Of a DNA stretch of 64,000 bases, positions 50,699 through 61,226 are shown one piece after another (position 1 is the stretch's first letter; every line of letters begins with the position of its first letter). The DNA is taken from NCBI GenBank assembly GCA_014898425.1, contig RCSZ01000004.1, forward strand, positions 2,728,001-2,792,000, written 5' to 3'. Made by a program: the position numbers and the translations under genes. The stretch is from Botryotinia globosa. Its lineage: Eukaryota; Ascomycota; Leotiomycetes; Helotiales; Sclerotiniaceae. Under the pieces are notes generated by a model. It ran no database searches, was not told where the DNA came from, and saw only the letters and a program-made list of their open reading frames with translations.

Positions 50699-51939
50699 TC
50701 GTTTTTCATTTAATCAAATCCTTAATATAATTCTTTTATATAATCTTAATAATATTATTCATAATTATTATTATATCTTTAAATACTTGATTCTTTTTAA
50801 AAGATTCTATATTATTTTCAAATCTATTATCTTTGTTTTTCATTTTTATATTTCTTCATTTTTAAATATATTCTTTATTTTATAAAAATGAATGAAATTA
50901 TATAATATATAATATATAAATATAATCCAGATTTATTTTGCAAAATAAAAAATAAAAAAGATTTATCAAATATTTTAAATCTGTTTAATTGAATTTCGTA
51001 TTATTAAATATTGAAGATTATATGATTCCTTTTATTTTTCAATTATATATTAACTAATTTTTTTTAAAATAATATTATACTACTCAATATAAAATATAAA
51101 ATAATTATGAATATATATATTTAATATTTATTAAATAAAACTATTTATTAAAGACTTTGAAAATATCTCATATATATATATATATATTATTAAGAATTTA
51201 TTAATCATATATATTTTCATTTTAGTTTAATTATATAAAAGAGAATTGAAGATCAAAAATATAAATATCAAGTATATTTTTATATAAAAAAAATTATTAT
51301 AAAATGATATAATATTCTTAATAATCTGTTATAAATAAATAAATATATTATATATAATTCTGCAACATTTTTGAAAATATAAAGAGAATTGTTTTTTATT
51401 TTTTATTTTTTTATGATTAGAAATTATCATATTAGAAAAAATAGTTGAAAGTTTAATTTTTTATTGATGTGAAATTAATATAGTTTTAAAGATTTCATAG
51501 AAATAATTATAAATCATTGATTTAAAATAATTAAATAATTTTATTATATTAGTTATATTAGTTTCATTTGTAATTATACAGAGGAATGTTATAAATTTCT
51601 TTTCAATTATAATATTATAAGAAAATCGAAACTTAATATATTTGAATATAAAGTTTTGTAATTTTATAAATATAGCTTTTAATATATATATAGATTATTA
51701 AAATATTATTAATTATAATTTTGACTTGGAATTAAATGAATATAATTGTTATTATATATTTTCAATCCTTATTTTTATATATATTTATATATACATTTAT
51801 ATATAGGTATTTAATATAATATTTGATAATATATTTCTCTTAAATGTAAATATAAGTATATTAATAAAAATAATATTTTTTTAGAGAATTAAAAAGTATA
51901 TTTTGAAAGACTTTTTTATTGATATAATAGTAATAATGA

Positions 51940-52190
51940 AATAGCGACAATAAGATGAGGTTGATAAAAATAGTGATAATAAGGTGAGGTTGATAAGGGA
52001 AATAGTGATGATGAGGTGAGGTTGATAAGAGTAATAATAATGAGATGAGATTGATAAGGGTGGCGACGATGAGGTGAGGTTGATAAGGGTGGCGATGATG
52101 AGGTGAGGTTGATAAGAGTAGTAATAATAAGGTGAGATTGATAAGGGTAGTAATGATAAGGTGAGATTGATAAAGATAGTAATAATAATA
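51940..52190. repeat. Minisatellite of about 27-30 bp, GATGAGGTGAGGTTGATAAG
   Basis: Roughly nine units. The centre copies are GC-richer (GGGTGGCGATGATGAGGTG) and the outer ones shift to AATAATAAGGTGAGATTG by G-to-A changes, as if RIP acted from the edges or the array spread from a less mutated core. Confidence 0.88.
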
Positions 52191-52364
52191 AATGAATAAT
52201 ATAATAATAAATAATATAATTAATTAAAAATTAATTTGTTTTTTCTTTAAAGATTTAGAAAGGTTTATAAAATATTATTAAATAATTTTCAAAGTTATAT
52301 TTGAAATTTTGATGATATATTGTAAATATAAAGTTATAGATTTTGTAGGATAAATCCACTGAGT

Positions 52365-52555
52365 AATATTTATATTTGATAAATATATTTTATTATTGAT
52401 ATTTGTGAATCAAAAAAGTTAATATTTATAGAATTTTATTGAATAATATTTATATTTCATAAATATATTTTAATATTAACATTTGTAAATCAAAAAAGTC
52501 AATACTTATAGAATTTTGTTAAACAATATTTATATTCGATAAATATCTATTTAAA
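52365..52555. repeat. 80-bp subterminal tandem repeat, about 2.4 copies
   Basis: Units begin AATATTTATATT at 52365, 52445 and 52525. They lie just inside the right terminal inverted repeat, as is common for the subterminal repeats that transposases bind. Differences between units are mostly transitions. Confidence 0.82.
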
Positions 52556-52605
52556 TTATAAATTTGTTATTAATATTGCTTAAAAAAATCGATTCGAACG
52601 GGCCC

Positions 52606-54615
52606 TTAGTTAATTAGGACCGTGGTGTGGGATATCATTGAGATACAAAAGCTGATATACGGAGTAGATATAAATTTCTATCTTGTCATTTGTATCCGAT
52701 AGCAATCTCTCTATCAGTCTGCTATCAATATCTCATCTACCACGGCGCTTCGGCAAACCCATGATGGTGCTTCGTTCATGCATATTTGTATCTAGCACCT
52801 TGTCTTGAATTGCCGTATCGGAGAAAAGAATGAAGAACGAGGAACATTTTTCTCGATGAGCGTTGGATTATCTGCTTGATGGGGTCATGGTTGGGGAAAG
52901 GATTGGTCCGGGGCAAACAATGCTAGGATAATTTCTTGGGCTTATCTGTGGCTTGCCTGCAATCCTCTCCACAAGACAATCTTTTTTAAGTGTTTATTCC
53001 GTTGTTCATCAATATAACTTTATTACGTTTCGTTATTTTCTCGTGATATGGTAATCTTACAAAGATGGCGGTACTACGATTGGCTATGCCGGCCTTCTAA
53101 CTTGCTTGCTTTCTTGCATGTAGATATATGAATGGAAATGTACTGCCCGGAATCTTGGTTATGATATTGCTTCTTTCGAATCGGATAACCTCCTCGGCCG
53201 CCTCAATCTACAAACAAGACACACCGCAGACGCCATAACGTGGTTTGGTCTTGATGTACTACTTGAGGCCCATCTAATATCAATGAAAACTGCCTCCCTG
53301 CCCCTGAAGTCCGAGGTGCGAAGAATATTAGATACAAATCTGAAATATGATAGAAATTCATCATCGTAACACGATTCAATTGCAGGGAAGTATTGATTGA
53401 TTGTTTTCAAACAAATCGAGAGGGATGTTGCATACCTCCGACCGAAGATGGCCGAGTCTCGTCATTTGCTCATCGGCATCAACACAACGCGTTGTCTCTT
53501 GTGCTGAATATATTGAAAATCCACACGTAACATTCCTTTTGAGCCGTCGCTCTCTAGGTTCAGGCGAGTGCCAACAATGTTATCCGCGTCCAATATCGAG
53601 CTTCAATGTTGGAGCCTGTCAGCTCAAGCTGTTGAGCTAACTAATTCGTATGAAGAGCCCCCTTCTCGACGCTCTGAACATTTGCCATTTTTCTCGGCCC
53701 CACAAGATTCATCGCCGCGGGGGAAAAGGAAAAGGGAATTGCTTCAGCAGGCTTTTCTTCCGTCGGATATCTACATGGGACCTACGCAAGGTCCAGCGCC
53801 ATTCTTCTTTTCCATTACTCATTCTGGTGAAACGAGACGGGAACCTGCACACCGCCCAACATCTCATTCGATGATTCTTCTTTCCCTCCCTCTATACTAA
53901 TCCGAAATTCTGGTTTGTACTACATGTACTGATCTACAATTAAGTAGGACCAACATATCGGCTGGGCTAGTACACCCATTCCAGAATCTGCAAGATTCCC
54001 GCATGTACTACCCCGGATTTTTGCACTGCAGGTAGCAGAGCAGGCTTGTGCAGAATCTCACCAAATAGACGACTGACTTGGATGAGCAAATGTCGTAATA
54101 CCATTTCAGGAAAGGGAAGTTGGGACTTGTCAAATTCTTTTGATACTCCACGGAGATTCATCCTTAGTCAATTGAATGAATCAAAGCCAGCATGACTTTA
54201 TGCCTGCAATGAGCCGTAAATGAGGATTGCTTCACTTGAAGTTTTGCGCCATGATCTTTGGAGCTTCTCCCATTATGTTCGTAGGTACCCGTGGCAGGAA
54301 CAAGATCCAGCTGTACCTGCAGTCAGTACTTGATCGGACTTTTGACTTGGACTATCAAATTCAAGAAGTTTGACAGATTAAGATATGTATCAATCAATAA
54401 GTCAAATTGATAAAGTATACATAACCTATCTCTTCTTCATCATCTTCATAGTCTTCCATTTTTTGGTTTGTTGTTTTCAGCTTGACTACAAGATACTCTC
54501 CTGGTTCAATCTGTCATTCCTTCCTCATCTGGCTGACTCCAATTCTGGTTGAATGAGAATCTCTGCTTAGTCGGGCTTTACTTAGTCGTTGACCCCTTCA
54601 TAAGATATTTTCAAC
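52606..54615. other. Intergenic region between the large element and the hydrolase gene
   Basis: Normal composition returns at once after the inverted repeat. Only short ORFs of 64-110 codons without domains are seen. The last part is the leader of the hydrolase gene, with pyrimidine-rich tracts near 54425-54520. Confidence 0.5.
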
Positions 54616-56323
54616 ATGGAAGGACCAACTGGCCCGAGTCTTTATCAACAAATCATCTCAACTTCTCACAACACTCCTTCATCAATTAACATTCATACCA
54701 ATTCTTCTGCTATTCTTCCGATTGTTGAACCTCACCAAACACTCTCCAAAATACGGACCAACGGTGATGCATCTGTAACCTCAGAGAAAATTTACGACGA
54801 AATTGATGAGCTGAAATTCGAAATCAAAACTCGAGCAGCAACAGCAGTCTCTGCCGCAGATATCAAAGTTGTTAAATCCAAGAGATCTTCTTTCCTATCA
54901 AAAATTCTCAATTTTCATCGAAACCCACCACATTCACTTTCAATACAAAACCACTGCCAGACTTTCAGAATGTCTCCCTCTACTTTACAAGAACGAAGAG
55001 CTATTGATAGCGAACGCCGTTCTATTGTGATATGCCCGCAAAGATACACCAAGCTACAGGCCATACCTTACAAGTGGCCTCATGACGGTACACTGAACAG
55101 ATCCACCACGGCGCTGGTCATTATTGACATGCAGAAAGATTGTAAGTCTTAAGTTCTCTTCTCTTTTCCGTTGTTGGGCGTGTATGACCCATGTGAGGCA
55201 TTTATAGCACCTTCTTTACATACGTATGTGCTACTAAGAGAGTACGCCGATAGTGAATTCTGCATAGAATTCTTTATTCATAGGGGAGCCCAGAGACTTT
55301 AATGATTCCTCTCGCATTTGATTTCAAATCCTCTTACTATGGATCCAAATCAGATTTATGCGCACCTACTAACTTTGTTCCTCTATAGTTGCTTCTGCCG
55401 AGGGATATCTGGCAAAGCAAAATATTGATAATAAGCCAATTCTCGATATTGTTCCTAACATTCGAAAGCTTCTCGACACTTGCAGAGCCAAAGGATATCC
55501 AATTTACCACACGCGAGAAGGCCATCGGCCTGATTTGTCCACCCTTTCCGAACGTGAGAGGTACCGTTCAAAGAACAATTCATCTGGACTCGGTATCGGT
55601 GATCGTGGTCCACTAGGACGTCTTTTGATACGTGGAGAGAAAGGACATGAAATTATCGATGAATTAGCGCCTCTATCAAATGAGCCAGTTATTGACAAAC
55701 CGGGTCGGAGCGCTTTCCAACACACAGAGTTCCGGCTTATGCTCAATATCAAAGGTATCAAGAATTTGATCATATGTGGTGTAACAACGGACGTTTGTGT
55801 AACGAGTACAATGAGGGATGCCAATGATAACAACTTTGATTGCGTCTTGGTGAAGGACGCGTGTGCTGCCGGCGTCCTCGAGAATCATAAAAGTGCTGTC
55901 GCATCGATTACCGAAGAAGGAGGAATCTTTGGCGCTGTTACAACCGTAAGAGATGTTCTGAATGGGCTGGGAGCTGGGCCGGCTCAGAAGAAGCACAAGG
56001 ATGGATTCCAGGCTTCCAAACCAGAACCAAAAGTGGCACAACACTTCAAAGCTGCCTCGAAGGCTATCATCGGCGACAATCCATCTTACAGCTTGGGGAG
56101 GGAAGATTCGGAACTGTCTGACTCTGGGCCAATCATGGAACGTGAAACTGCGGCATCAGGGCAAGATCATGTACTGAATGACAGGAATATATATTCGCGA
56201 CGCTCCAAACGCACCCACAATAAATCCAAGAAACGCAAAACTATTCTACCCGACTACGGAGGCAACAGTAGCGAGGAAAGTGAAGAGATGCCCAACTACT
56301 TATGTGGCAAGCAAGTTACATGA
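54616..56323 (+). CDS. Isochorismatase-like cysteine hydrolase with extended tails
   Basis: Two exons, 54616-55141 and 55389-56323, give about 486 aa. The 247-bp phase-1 intron (GTAAGT to TATAG) splits the motif ALVIIDMQKDF. The family hydrolyses amides or N-carbamoyl compounds; members with this layout include ureidoacrylate and biuret amidohydrolases. The likely catalytic triad is visible: Asp in IIDMQKDF, Lys in IDKPGRSAFQ, and Cys in GVTTDVCVTSTMRDA. The core spans about residues 165-385. The N-terminal 165 residues and a C-terminal tail of about 100 residues are not usual for the family; the tail is basic and Ser-rich (RRSKRTHNKSKKRK), like a nuclear signal. An in-frame ATG at 54970 would give a shorter, more typical N-terminus. 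Substrate is unknown. Confidence 0.85.
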
Positions 56324-57319
56324 GACGGCTTTCATCAGTTACCTGTATGAAGTTACAGAGCTAATTGTTGGCGTATTTCGACGTAGTTTGAGATGTTTGT
56401 CAATTTTGTAAGAAGGCCCTTGAAAGAAACCTTATCGAAATAAGGACTGGCGGATTAATTCATCCCAAGATATTGCAAGTATAGACATGAAAATAGAGGA
56501 AACGAAGAAAAGAAGTGTCGGCAATACGACGAAAAGGGAATGAATTTGGGAAACTAGGGCGTTGACCTAGAACCGAGGTGAGGAAATTTTGCCGTCCTTG
56601 GGGCTGTTAGCGATGGCATTTTATAGGAGGCTCAAACTGTGGAGGTGGATGCCCATTACCTAAGAGCTTTTCGTAGTTTGCTTCTTTGAACCTTTTGAAT
56701 AGATTAATGAGGTCAACTTGGCCAGCGGTAATGTTACTCGTGCATAATAGAATGTTTAGCAGCATAGCATGGAAATGGATTTTACAATATACAAGAGTCT
56801 ATCAGCCAATCCAATTCTGAGATGGTCACTCCAGATCTACATCCAAAGAAGTCTGGTCACAGGTATCATTGTGTATTGAGAAGATTCTATCATATCACCG
56901 TCTACTATTGACACCATTCCCTAGGAGAACCTAGAAGCTGGGGCAGTCTAGTCAGTAGTAATTTTACTTGTCAATCTATGTATCTCGAGGAGGATCATAT
57001 TTCAATTCTAACAACTTTCTTGCTGGTTTTAGTAATGGCAACGTAATATATTGGCTTGTTGTAATAATATGAATGTTTGAGTTTCCTTTTTCGTACTAGG
57101 ATAGAGTTTATCTTCATCGAAGTTACCCAGGTGTCTAGTTGTTGTTTAAGCAGGGAGGAATGGGTGAAGGAGTATATATGAAATTAATTGCATAATCATT
57201 TGTATATGAGAAAATATAGCAATTCAAGATCATTCTTTATTTCTTTGTTCTTTGTTAAAACAAGCTTCCAAGGTTTATATATAAAAGCATTTACAAGAAT
57301 GCTAAGAAATGGAATATCA
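56324..57319. other. Intergenic region before the MITE-like element
   Basis: The 3' UTR of the hydrolase is followed by nearly 1 kb without a credible ORF or RNA gene. Confidence 0.5.
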
Positions 57320-58027
57320 GGGCTAGTTTGGATGTACAAATTCGTGCTGAATCTATTGAATATTCCGCTCTTTTTGAAAACAGATTTTGAATTTATATTT
57401 GAATATTAAATCATAGATTTTATTGAATAATCTATATTTCAATAAATTTAATATATTTTGAAATAGAATGGAGATGGATTACTTTAAAATAATATTAAAT
57501 AATTCGTATTTTTTGATAAATTTGTATAGGAAAGTAAAAGTGTAGATTGAAAACAAGGATTAGAAAAAGTAGGCCTTATTAAATCCATTAAAGAAATCCG
57601 TTCTTTTTATAAATCTTTATAAATTTTAAAGTCTAAAGCTTTAATGAATAAAGTCTAAAGTTATAATAAATAAAATCTAAAACTATAGATTTATTTTAAA
57701 TTAGAATTTATAATTATATTTAAATTTAAATGAAATTATTCTTATATTCGCTTATTCAATTATTCAAATAATAATAGCAAATTGAAAATTCGAATTATTT
57801 TATTTAATTTGTATATATATTATATTAATTTATATATATATTATACATATATTCTATTTCCTTTTATTTTGATAGATTTTATAATGAATTTGATATACAA
57901 ATTATAAAACTACAGGTTAATAATCCACTCTTTTTGAAACGGATTATTATTACCGCGGAATCCGTGGTAATATAAAGAGTGGATTATTTCAATGGATTCA
58001 GCGCGGATTTTGTATCCAAACTAGCCC
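57320..58027. mobile_element. MITE-like element of 708 bp with TCA target duplication
   Basis: Both ends start GGGCTAGTTTGGAT when read inward, and the inverted repeats extend with gaps over about 54 bp (GCTGAATC..TTGAA, then a CTCTTT core). TCA flanks both sides (57317-57319 and 58028-58030), a 3-bp target duplication. The interior is AT-rich with no ORF beyond 73 codons. The right end holds an extra hairpin with perfect 15-bp arms (57919-57933 and 57974-57988). The GGGC start and 3-bp duplication point to the same superfamily as the 6.7-kb element. Confidence 0.88.
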
Positions 58028-58435
58028 TCAGCCTGTGTTATTCCATTCATACCCGATATTCTCTAAATTGCATCCAGTGGTTTTTTATTATTTCACCTGC
58101 AGACCAGATGTCCATGCGAATAAGCAGAGGATTCTCGTACAATGTCCATTGGCATTCTTGATTCCTCCAAAACCTACCTAGGTAGATATGTAGACGATAT
58201 TCCTGAGAATATATATGCACGTGATAAGTGCTTTGCTGTCTTGGCCGTAAAGAGATGTGCGCCTAGATGACCGAAGGGTGTTCTTAGAAAGTTATAAGGG
58301 ACGTTCCTGGCCCGCGACGATAATTACGTCATTTCCAGTGGCAAAAGATCCAATCACAACTTCAATTCACAATACAACACAACAGACTTTATTGATTCAA
58401 GTAGAACAAATATAAATCACTCTATATTAATCATA
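58028..58435. promoter_or_regulatory. Upstream region of the kelch gene
   Basis: 408 bp separate the MITE-like element from the kelch ATG, so the element lies in or next to the promoter. A CCTACCTAGGTAG palindrome occurs near 58172-58184. No defined binding site is claimed. Confidence 0.35.
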
Positions 58436-59725
58436 ATGGAACCAGCTATCGTAACTGCCGCCGCTTACGGTGTCGAAACCGCAGTTGAGGGAGGAGTCGC
58501 GGCATATTATCTGTCGAAATCAACATTGCCTCTAAAAGGACATCTCGAACATGTGACGACCACGGATAGATTATCGCGATATGGACATACATTGTCGGTG
58601 ATTAGTGATAGGGCATATGTTTTTGGTGGTTCTGAGGATCCCAATTCTCAATCTTTGACAAATGATGTCCTTGAGCTTCACGTCTCAACTGATGAGAATA
58701 CCACGACTGCAGTTTTGCGATCCATTCCAGCAGTCGGAGATGGAGAACAGAATACAGCATCAGTACCTTTAGCTCGCACATATCATTCAGCAACCGTTGC
58801 TCGAAATCGTTTCTTCGTTTTTGGCGGGAGTGAAAAGCCTTCTGATAGTCCGAAGCCGTTGGAAGAGAATGGTCGATTATGGGTATTCGACCCATTATCT
58901 TCAAAATGGACATTCCTGGATCCTCCCCCGGACACCACATTTCCATTTGCGCGAACGAAACATGTCAGCACATCGAGTCCTGACGGCTCTGTCATTTTCG
59001 TCTATGGAGGATTATCATCTGATCAAGTGCGTTTGAATGATCTGTGGGCATTTTATTTGGATGAAGGGAAGTGGACCAGGCTCCCAGACCCTCCAGGGTC
59101 ACCAACATCTGGAATCAATATCACCTGCGGAGAAGGAAAATTATGGAGATTGGGGTACAGGGACGATTCGGAGAAATCTACAGGCTTGATTCCTCGTGGA
59201 CAAATCGACTTCCTGGGATATCCTACAGGTGGAACTCTGGATGACGTGAGTAAGGACTTGACTCAAGGTCACATGAACGATCTTAAGAGTAATATTCAAT
59301 GGGAGACATTGGAATTCGATACGAGCAAACCATCTGAGTTTCCATCACCTCGCGAATCTGCGGCTCTGCATTTCATTTCTACCGGAAATGGTAGGGATTA
59401 TTTATTGTTGGCGTTGGGCTCTGATGACAAGGAAGAATTCTCGGATATTTGGATCTATCAACTCCAACCAGTGCAATATTCCGGCGCAAAGGTGAAAGAT
59501 GTCGTGCGAGAAAAACTGCCGGGTGTGGATAGCCATAGAGGAGAATGGTCTCGTCTCCAAATCAGCGGAATAGAGGTGGGCGCAGATGAAGAGAAAGGTG
59601 GAGCCTGGACTAGTAGACGATACTTTGGTAGCTCGATGACGGGCACGAAACAACTTATGATCTGGGGAGGACTTGGCCCTAGGAATGAGACGCTTGGTGA
59701 TGGGTGGAGGATTATCATTGACTAG
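58436..59725 (+). CDS. Kelch-repeat protein
   Basis: Intronless, 429 aa. The N-terminus has an Ala/Val-rich stretch (IVTAAAYGVETAVEGGVAAY) that may be a short amphipathic or membrane-associated helix. At least five kelch motifs follow: RYGHTLSVISDRAYVFGG near residue 48, TYHSATVARNRFFVFGG near 115, TKHVSTSSPDGSVIFVYGG near 173, ESAALHFISTGNGRDYLLLA near 305, and RRYFGSSMTGTKQLMIWGG near 395, each leading to a W or Y-F anchored strand. This predicts a beta-propeller used for protein binding; no catalytic domain is attached. It converges with the RING gene downstream. Confidence 0.85.
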   Translation: MEPAIVTAAAYGVETAVEGGVAAYYLSKSTLPLKGHLEHVTTTDRLSRYGHTLSVISDRAYVFGGSEDPNSQSLTNDVLELHVSTDENTTTAVLRSIPAVGDGEQNTASVPLARTYHSATVARNRFFVFGGSEKPSDSPKPLEENGRLWVFDPLSSKWTFLDPPPDTTFPFARTKHVSTSSPDGSVIFVYGGLSSDQVRLNDLWAFYLDEGKWTRLPDPPGSPTSGINITCGEGKLWRLGYRDDSEKSTGLIPRGQIDFLGYPTGGTLDDVSKDLTQGHMNDLKSNIQWETLEFDTSKPSEFPSPRESAALHFISTGNGRDYLLLALGSDDKEEFSDIWIYQLQPVQYSGAKVKDVVREKLPGVDSHRGEWSRLQISGIEVGADEEKGGAWTSRRYFGSSMTGTKQLMIWGGLGPRNETLGDGWRIIID

Positions 59726-60398
59726 GTGTGAGGCTGAGATGGAAGAAATATGTAAAGAAATAGATGAGACCTTTCTCATTTCTTTGTGGCTTCTGAGCAA
59801 CGATCAGATTAAGATGTGAGCTGGCTCTCTGGTCTGTATAATTTTTAAAGTTGTTATTTGAGGGTATTTGTAATACTCTCTCTGTATCACCACAGATTAG
59901 AGACACTAAAAACAATCGAAATACAATTTGATAGGACATGGTGAATCGAGGAGTAATATCATTTTGATATGCATTTGTATATTCGGAACTATTAATAATA
60001 CCATTATGATCATTTTACGGTTGTAATATATAATATTTATATTCAAATTATAATTATTCATTAAGATCATATTTTCTGGGTTTGCATATATATTTTGATT
60101 TGGAGAGGTATTGGGCAAATGGAGTTTCGCAAACGCTGCTCAGTGTTGAGATTATCATGATAGTAAAAGGGCCCGGAAGATAAAAGTAGTCAAGTTGGAA
60201 AATTGATGTAGGATATAGAGATCACAACCAGACAGTTTTGAGAATTAGACGTCTCGAAATATGGTGGTTAATTGGAGTTCACACGTAGGGCACGATAGGG
60301 TTGGATTCGGTAGATGTTTAGTTGGATCATGTGGATGACATAAAATTGTGAGTAGGAAAAGTAGAAAAGGATTGACTCATCTGGCTACTAGAGAGGAA
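59726..60398. other. Gap between convergent kelch and RING genes
   Basis: Contains both 3' UTRs and a 150-bp AT-rich patch near 59940-60090. No ORF of note. Confidence 0.45.
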
Positions 60399-61226
60399 CT
60401 ATGTCAAAAAGTCTGGCGGGATGATGATTTTCCTTGTGGCCCTGCAAGCAGGGCATGTGACGGTATCCGGGTTTCCTTCTCGGAACCAGGGAAGAATGCA
60501 ATCATGATGGAAAATGTGACGACCGCAGAAGACCCGACGAAGATCTGTGAGCCCACCGACTCCCGGAACATGCACGGATTGTCGACAGATCCCACAGATT
60601 TCGTCGTCTGAGAGACCTGCTGAGAGGACCGATGCAAGAATCGCGGAGTTGAGATCTGTTTCCTTGTACAGATGTGCAAGCTCATCATCCGGGATGCCTC
60701 TTCTGATCTGTCCGAAGTGGTACGTTTGTTGTGCGATGTACCAGCATCGGATTCTGTCAAGTCTGATGCAGTTCAATGCCAATTTATCGAGCATCTCTTC
60801 GGTCAACTCATCTGGGCCATCTTGATGCAGCTGTACCCCCACTTCGTAGGTTTCCCTGCCAGTCACGGCATCGAGTTCCAAAACCTCCTGTCTTGCGAAA
60901 AGTGTTCTCTGCTCCTCGGTGTATCGCGTCCAGAACTCCCGACGAGATTGGATCTCGGCGGGTGTCATTGCTTCCGTGTCAGATCTCCATTCGTTAACAA
61001 TAGCATCGGTCTCAGGATCCAAGCAGAACTTACAGGATGAATCAAGGACTATGGCTTGATTGATGTGATAGGCTCTACATTGGCAGTTAATGTATTGACC
61101 CTCGAGGTAAGGGTTTCTATTGAAGTTTGGGCAAAGTTCATCTTCATGCTTGACTCTGGTGATGACGTGGCCACAGACTGTGTGGAATGTCTCGTCAATG
61201 ACGCAGAGTTCTTGTGCAATGTCCAT
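60399..61226 (-). CDS. RING-H2 finger protein, putative E3 ubiquitin ligase
   Basis: 275 aa, single exon from MDIAQELCVID. The C-terminus carries a RING-H2-like finger: ICGIC, a long loop, CGRHIFHHDC, then CPAC, giving the eight zinc ligands in C3H2C3 order with the WF of LPWFREG after the second pair. The N-terminal part has further Cys/His pairs (TVCGHVITR, INCQCRAYH, CKFC), suggesting a second zinc-binding region typical of fungal proteins with this layout. No membrane segment is seen, so a soluble ligase is likely. The frame is open upstream, but the extension lacks features of coding sequence. Confidence 0.8.
   Translation of the reverse strand: MDIAQELCVIDETFHTVCGHVITRVKHEDELCPNFNRNPYLEGQYINCQCRAYHINQAIVLDSSCKFCLDPETDAIVNEWRSDTEAMTPAEIQSRREFWTRYTEEQRTLFARQEVLELDAVTGRETYEVGVQLHQDGPDELTEEMLDKLALNCIRLDRIRCWYIAQQTYHFGQIRRGIPDDELAHLYKETDLNSAILASVLSAGLSDDEICGICRQSVHVPGVGGLTDLRRVFCGRHIFHHDCILPWFREGNPDTVTCPACRATRKIIIPPDFLT

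Larger units (their letters stand above)
45901..52605. mobile_element. RIP-degraded DNA element of 6.7 kb bounded by terminal inverted repeats
   Basis: The left end reads GGGCCTGTTCGGATTG then a T run. The right end, reverse-complemented, reads GGGCCCGTTCGAATCG then a T run. The first 16 bases differ only by three transitions. Flanking triplets are TTG (45898-45900) and TTA (52606-52608), possibly one 3-bp target duplication with a transition. The ends mark the exact limits of the AT-rich island. GGGC-starting ends and a 3-bp target suggest the PIF/Harbinger group, but no transposase is readable. Smaller repeats and other element fragments lie inside. No intact gene is present. Confidence 0.72.

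Noticed and set aside
45901..52605. Mitochondrial DNA insertion as the source of the AT-rich island
   Set aside because: The inverted-repeat ends, the transition-only repeat differences and the lack of any mitochondrial protein or rRNA motif fit a RIP-damaged transposon better.
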